DNA from: JAJZRJ01 sp040757055
Lineage (GTDB): Bacteria; Desulfobacterota; Desulfobulbia; Desulfobulbales; Desulfurivibrionaceae
NCBI GenBank assembly: GCA_040757055.1
Contig: JBFLXY010000001.1
Location: 186,001-250,000 of the forward strand
Direction: 5' to 3'
DNA length: 64,000 nucleotides
Made by a program: the position numbers and the translations under genes. The notes under the pieces are model-generated. The model searched no databases. It was not told the origin of the DNA and saw only the letters and a list, made by a program, of their open reading frames with translations. Of this stretch, positions 60,199 through 64,000 are shown in pieces (the stretch's first letter is position 1; each line of letters opens with the position of its first letter).

Positions 60199-61257
60199 TC
60201 AGGAAGGAACACCGCTCACTGTCCAGAGGTGGAAGCCGGCATCGAGCTTGTGCCCGACTCCGGTTGCCCCTTTGTGCATGTAAAGCGCCCAGGCCCAGTC
60301 GGTCTCGAAAAAGCTGGTGGTGGAGGACCAGTAGACCTCCTGCACCTCGACAAAGGGGTGGTTCGGCGGCAGGGCCGGCGCATGGCGGGCGCAATCGACA
60401 AGGGATTCCAGTTCGTTGATGTTGGGCAGCCGCCACAGGATGCCTCCGGCGGCGGGGGTGGAATTGAAAGCCTCCACTGCTGCCAGAGCCCCCTGCCAGT
60501 TGACTGGCGCAGCGGTGAGGCTGGCTTTTTTGTACCAGACAAGGCCGGTGAAGAGATCCCGCACCCATTCGCCCTCCACCGCAAAACGCCGCGCCGGCAA
60601 GGTCCTGCCCCGGCGGAACTCTCCGTCCTGGGCCGTCCCGGCGCAGTCGATTTCCCGGCCAGCCGCGTCAAAGCAGCGAGTTTGCCCGGTGGCGGGCAGA
60701 ATCCCCTCCCCGCCGCCCCGCACCGGCCAGACCAGGGAATATTGGTCCTTGCGGCCGTAAAACATCCGGGCGCCTTCCATGTGCACGTACCAGGCATAGG
60801 CCGGATTGATGGCCGCAGTGGTCGAGGTCCAGTACCAGCCGAGAAAAACGTTCTGAAAGGGATGGCCGTCCGGGAGGGCCGGTTTTTTCGCCGCCATGCT
60901 CAGCAGGCTGCGGAGTTCGCGACGGTTGGGCAACCGCCAGTCGGCAAATCCGCCGTAGCCGTCTCCGTTCAACTGCTGCACCGCGGCCAGCGCCTCCGGC
61001 CAGGTGAGGGGGAACTCCAGCGGATTGGCGTCGCGGCTCCAAATGAGCCCGGTAAGGAGATCCGCCACAATCGCGCCTTCCGGAACAAAACGGGGCGAGG
61101 GCCAGGGGCGGCCATGGCGGAACTCGCCGTCCTGACCGCTGCCGGGGCAGGGGGTCACGGCACCGTGCTCGTCATAACAAAGGGTCTGACCGGTGGCGAG
61201 GAGGCCGCCCGGCATCCTCCCGCCTGGCTCCGCCCCACGAAACGCACCAGCCGCCAT
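60199..61257 (-). CDS. Protein with two DUF1566 (Lcl-type) repeats
   Basis: A 352-residue protein made of two tandem copies of the DUF1566 domain. Each copy begins with a Gly/Asp-rich signature (ATGQTLCYDEHG and ATGQTRCFDAAG), then QDGEF, LLTGLIWSRD or LFTGLVWYKK, WRLPNRRELRSLL or WRLPNINELESLV, and YWTSTT or YWSSTT. The family occurs in surface or secreted proteins of deltaproteobacteria and Legionella, often with C-type-lectin-like folds; a binding role is possible but unproven. No signal peptide is obvious with the ATG used, which follows GGGGAGAGG; an upstream TTG is less likely. It precedes the small orphan gene and follows zupT in transcription order. Confidence 0.82.
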   Translation of the reverse strand: MAAGAFRGAEPGGRMPGGLLATGQTLCYDEHGAVTPCPGSGQDGEFRHGRPWPSPRFVPEGAIVADLLTGLIWSRDANPLEFPLTWPEALAAVQQLNGDGYGGFADWRLPNRRELRSLLSMAAKKPALPDGHPFQNVFLGWYWTSTTAAINPAYAWYVHMEGARMFYGRKDQYSLVWPVRGGGEGILPATGQTRCFDAAGREIDCAGTAQDGEFRRGRTLPARRFAVEGEWVRDLFTGLVWYKKASLTAAPVNWQGALAAVEAFNSTPAAGGILWRLPNINELESLVDCARHAPALPPNHPFVEVQEVYWSSTTSFFETDWAWALYMHKGATGVGHKLDAGFHLWTVSGVPS

Positions 61258-61282
61258 GCCGCCTCTCCCCCTGCCGCCCGGT

Positions 61283-62101
61283 TCAGGCAAAGGCCACCAG
61301 ACTGACGGCCATGACGATCATGCCGGCCACCACGCCATACATGGCCACATGGTGTTCGCCGTATTTCTCGGCCGTGGGCAGGAGTTCGTCCAGGGAGATG
61401 AAGACCATGATCCCGGCCACCATCGCAAAGAGCAGGCCAAAAACATAGCCGTTGATGAACCGGTAAAAAACAAAGAATCCGATCCCCGCCCCCACCGGCT
61501 CCGCAAGGCCGGAGAGGAACGAGAGGCCGAACGCCTTCTTGCGGCTGCCGGTCGCGTAGTAGAGCGGCACGGAAACGGCGATTCCCTCCGGAATGTTGTG
61601 GATGGCGATGGCCACGGCGATGGAGATGCCGAGGGCGGGATCCTGCAGGGCGCCGACAAAGGTGGCCAGCCCCTCGGGGAAATTGTGGATGGCGATGGCC
61701 AGAGCGGAAAAAATACCCATCCGGTGGAGCCTGCCCTTCTTGCAGGCCTCCTCGCGGTTTGCCGCCATATCCTCCACCCCCCGGACCTCATGGGGATTCT
61801 CATAGGATGGCACCAGCTTGTCGATCAGGGCGATGAGCAGGATGCCGCTGAAGAAGGCGAGGGTGGCGAGCAGGTACCCTTGGGTCTCTCCGGCCACGGC
61901 GGCAAGGGAGGCGCGGGCCTTGGCGAAAATCTCCACCAGGGAGACATAGATCATCACCCCGGCGGAAAAGCCCAGCGAGCCGGTGAGAAAGCGGGTATTG
62001 GTCGTGCGGGTGAAAAAGGCCAGGGCGCTGCCGATGCCGGTGGAAAGCCCAGCCAGAAGGGTCAACGAAAAGGCCAGCAACACATTGCCTGGTTCCAGCA
62101 T
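61283..62101 (-). CDS. zupT: ZIP family metal transporter (ZupT-like)
   Basis: Inner-membrane divalent metal importer with about eight helices in 272 residues. The two metal-site motifs HNFPEGLATF and HNIPEGIAVS lie on successive helices, as in ZupT, and a variable loop (about 100-125) precedes them. LSGLAEPVGAGIGF is typical of the later helices. Substrates of ZupT are zinc, iron and other divalent metals; specificity cannot be set from sequence. It lies between the DUF1566 gene and the cobalamin genes on the same strand, with more than 120 bases before cobJ ends, so it need not be in that operon. Confidence 0.93.
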   Translation of the reverse strand: MLEPGNVLLAFSLTLLAGLSTGIGSALAFFTRTTNTRFLTGSLGFSAGVMIYVSLVEIFAKARASLAAVAGETQGYLLATLAFFSGILLIALIDKLVPSYENPHEVRGVEDMAANREEACKKGRLHRMGIFSALAIAIHNFPEGLATFVGALQDPALGISIAVAIAIHNIPEGIAVSVPLYYATGSRKKAFGLSFLSGLAEPVGAGIGFFVFYRFINGYVFGLLFAMVAGIMVFISLDELLPTAEKYGEHHVAMYGVVAGMIVMAVSLVAFA

Positions 62102-62224
62102 GGACGCGCTCTCCTTGCCCGATGTTTCTTCCTGCCGGACATTATGAGACAGGATAGCCGAATTCGCCGTCCGCCGCCACCATCTTGCCGCAGTGCGTGC
62201 CCGTTCCGACGCGCCACCGACCGC

Positions 62225-62995
62225 TCACAGGGCATATTTCCCGCTGTAGCCACGCGGAGTGACCATGAAGTCCCGCCAGGCGAAGGTGGAGGAGTTGCCG
62301 ATGATGACGCAGGACTGCATGGTGATCTCCGCCGCGAGCATCGTGTCCAGCGTGGTGAGGGTCACCACCTCGTTCTCCCGGGTGGCGGCAGTGACGATGC
62401 CCACCGGGGTTTCCGGGCCGCGATGGGCAAGGACGATCTCCCGGGCCCGTTCGATGTGGGCGGTGCGTTTTTTTGATTTGGGATTGTAGAGCACGATGAC
62501 GAAATCGGCCGCGGCCGCCGCCGTAAGCCGTTTTTCGATCAGCGGCCAGGGGGTGAGCAGATCGGAGAGGCTGATGGCGGCAAAGTCGTGCATCAGCGGC
62601 GCGCCCAACCGGGCCGCGCAGGCATTGAGGGCCGCGATGCCGGGGATCACCTCGATGCGCACGGAATCGTTCCGCTCGCGCGCCAGTTCGAAGACCAGGC
62701 CGGCCATGGCGTAGATGCCCGGATCGCCGCCGGAGACCAGGGCCACCTTCTTGCCGCTTGCCGCCAGTCCCAGGCACTGGCGGGCGCGCTCCACCTCCTG
62801 CATCATCCGCGAGGAGAGCACCTCCTTGCCGACAAGCAGCTCGGGGATCAGATCGAGGTAGGTCTGGTAGCCGACAATGACCTCGACGCAGGCCAGCGCA
62901 TCCCGGGCCGCGGGGGTAAGGTGCTTCAGACCGCCGGGGCCGGTGCCGACAACGTAGAGGGTGCCTGGGCTATGGCAATGGTGACATCCTTCCAT
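62225..62995 (-). CDS. cobJ: Precorrin-3B / cobalt-precorrin C17-methyltransferase
   Basis: SAM-dependent methyltransferase of corrin-ring synthesis, causing the ring contraction at C17 (CbiH in the anaerobic naming). The 256 residues carry the family features: LYVVGTGPGGLKHLTPAARD, the SAM-site VSGGDPGIYAMAG, IEVIPGIAALNACAARLG, SLSDLLTPWPLIEKRL and YNPKSKKRT. The ATG follows AGGAAA and lies 70 bases inside cbiG, an unusually long same-strand overlap. Context with CbiG points to the anaerobic (early cobalt insertion) pathway. Confidence 0.93.
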   Translation of the reverse strand: MEGCHHCHSPGTLYVVGTGPGGLKHLTPAARDALACVEVIVGYQTYLDLIPELLVGKEVLSSRMMQEVERARQCLGLAASGKKVALVSGGDPGIYAMAGLVFELARERNDSVRIEVIPGIAALNACAARLGAPLMHDFAAISLSDLLTPWPLIEKRLTAAAAADFVIVLYNPKSKKRTAHIERAREIVLAHRGPETPVGIVTAATRENEVVTLTTLDTMLAAEITMQSCVIIGNSSTFAWRDFMVTPRGYSGKYAL

Positions 62996-63945
62996 TTCAT
63001 TTTCCTGACTAAGAGGTTGTCGGCGCCGCTGCTCAAGAGGGCTGCCGGTTCGGCAACGCCCTGGGCGCCGGTGGCGCGCAGCACGGCTTCAGAGGGGCTG
63101 ATGCCGGCCACGCGGTTCAGTTCGTCCTTGCTGTAAAAGTCGATGACAAGGCCTCGTCCCTCGGCAAAGGCAAGCAAACCTGCCTCGTCACTCTTCACGT
63201 CGATGGAGGCGAGGTTACGGATGGCGAGTGGCGAGAGGTTGTGTTCGGCAAAGGCCTCGTCCAGGGCCACGCCGATATCCTTCGTGCTGGTGCCGCGATT
63301 GCAGCCGATACCCACCACCAGGTGGCGGGGCCGGAGCACGAGGATACCGTCCGGCCACGATTCCAGTCGATGACTGACAATGCAATCGGCCTCATCCGGC
63401 GCCGCCACCGCAACCAATTCCGGGGGCAGCGAGACCACGGGAATCTCCGAAAAAATCCGCAGCGTGCCGCGGTTGACCAGCGTGGCGCTGGCGCGGGTGA
63501 GGGGCTGGCGCTCCTCTGCCACGAGATGCTGTTCCCGCGCCCAGAGGTCAAGGGCGGTCTGGCCGAGGACATCCGAGGCGGTGGTGATCACTGCCTGGCC
63601 GCCGGTCACCTGCGCCACCCGTTGGGCGAGATCGTTGGCGCCGCCGAAATGGCCGGAGAGGAAGCTCACGCTAAAACGGCCCGCCTCGTCCACCACCACC
63701 ACGGCAGGGTCGCACTCCTTGTCGGCAACCAGCGGGGCGATGCACCGCACCACGATGCCGGCAGCCATGACGCAGACCAGGCCGTCGTACTCCTGCCAGA
63801 TGGTCGGCATCAGTGCGCCGAGGCCGGTCCTCTGCGGAATCATGGTCCCGCCAAGGGCGTCGGCAATGCGGGCCGCCAACCGCTGGCCGCCTTCGCTCAC
63901 CGCAAGGCAGGCAATGCGGGGCGTTTCAGGCCTGGCGGCAGCCAT
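62926..63945 (-). CDS. cbiG: Cobalt-precorrin-5A hydrolase CbiG
   Basis: Opens the delta-lactone of cobalt-precorrin-5A, losing acetaldehyde, in the anaerobic B12 pathway. The 339-residue protein has the N-terminal domain (IACLAVSEGGQRLAARIADA, VCVMAAGIVVRCIAPLVADK, PAVVVVDEAGRFSVSFLSGH, GGANDLAQRVAQVTGG), a middle domain, and the C-terminal CbiG domain (VVGIGCNRGTSTKDIGVALD with the KSDEAGLLAFAEGRG strand). Length and motifs fit. The start ATG overlaps the preceding probable cobalamin gene by 20 bases, and cobJ begins before this gene ends, so the operon is very compact. Confidence 0.95.
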   Translation of the reverse strand: MAAARPETPRIACLAVSEGGQRLAARIADALGGTMIPQRTGLGALMPTIWQEYDGLVCVMAAGIVVRCIAPLVADKECDPAVVVVDEAGRFSVSFLSGHFGGANDLAQRVAQVTGGQAVITTASDVLGQTALDLWAREQHLVAEERQPLTRASATLVNRGTLRIFSEIPVVSLPPELVAVAAPDEADCIVSHRLESWPDGILVLRPRHLVVGIGCNRGTSTKDIGVALDEAFAEHNLSPLAIRNLASIDVKSDEAGLLAFAEGRGLVIDFYSKDELNRVAGISPSEAVLRATGAQGVAEPAALLSSGADNLLVRKMKWKDVTIAIAQAPSTLSAPAPAV

Positions 63946-64000
63946 GGCTGAAGTCCCTGTCGTAGAGCTTGGAAAGGGCCTCGGGCGGCAGTTCGGCAAA
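63926..64000 (-). CDS. C-terminal end of an upstream gene, probably cobalt-precorrin-4 methyltransferase (partial)
   Basis: The last 24 codons of a minus-strand frame enter the window from the right and end with TGA inside the cbiG start region. They read ELPPEALSKLYDRDFSHGCR with a short tail. The LYD..FSHG ending recalls the C-termini of CbiF/CobM, and cbiF commonly precedes cbiG, but so short a fragment does not prove it. The overlap with cbiG indicates one operon. Confidence 0.5.
   Translation of the reverse strand, partial: FAELPPEALSKLYDRDFSHGCRQA

Overview
The window is high-GC (well above 60% by eye), densely coded chromosomal DNA from a Gram-negative anaerobe, most likely a member of the Desulfobacterota (former Deltaproteobacteria; Desulfobulbales-like or a relative). 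Supporting signs are a complete outer-membrane assembly set (lolC, lolD, bamA, surA, lpxA/D/I), an octaheme tetrathionate-reductase-family cytochrome, a B12-dependent class II ribonucleotide reductase next to anaerobic-type cobalamin genes, an iron-sulfur flavoprotein, and a PxxKW-type small cysteine protein of a kind I associate with this group. The assignment is an inference, because no rRNA or tRNA gene was seen. No insertion sequence, prophage, integrase or CRISPR array was seen either.

Layout. 1-12.8 kb (+): lysS (5' end outside), lolC-lolD, bamA, mfd, surA, a RodZ-like protein and recO, a tightly packed envelope-biogenesis and repair run. 12.8-21 kb (-): iron-sulfur flavoprotein, glgP, a CCA-type nucleotidyltransferase, folE2, a family 2 glycosyltransferase, and the octaheme cytochrome with a clear sigma-54 promoter. 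21-28.4 kb (-): a PP-loop ATPase with a RibD-C-type reductase, an HD-GYP response regulator, a PAS histidine kinase and nrdJ. 28.5-35.5 kb (-): der, an AmgK-like kinase with a MurU-like nucleotidyltransferase, then lpxI-lpxA-fabZ-lpxD and ihfA, i.e. lipid A synthesis joined to apparent cell-wall sugar salvage. 35.5-38.1 kb (-): eno and pilC.

38.4-45 kb: a stand-alone PxxKW protein with near-consensus promoter and terminator, two small minus-strand genes, a MoxR ATPase/VWA pair without the usual target enzyme, a membrane-anchored unknown, and a bacteriohemerythrin with a Fur-like operator. 45-53.8 kb (+): a large SNF2-family ATPase, an EamA permease, mutY, a GGDEF protein and a hybrid histidine kinase. 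53.9-64 kb (-): a soluble PAS kinase, an unknown membrane protein, a heptamer repeat array, floA with two NfeD genes, a NapH-like ferredoxin membrane protein, a 72-residue orphan, a doubled DUF1566 protein, a ZIP metal transporter, and cobJ-cbiG plus the tail of another probable cobalamin gene.

The genes fit together as envelope construction (Lol, Bam, SurA, Lpx, FabZ), anaerobic respiration and redox (octaheme cytochrome, NapH-like protein, hemerythrin), cobalamin supply and use (cbiG/cobJ and NrdJ), and extensive two-component and c-di-GMP signalling. The least explained parts are the PxxKW gene, the RibD-C/PP-loop pair, the orphan MoxR/VWA pair and the sigma-54 control of the octaheme cytochrome.
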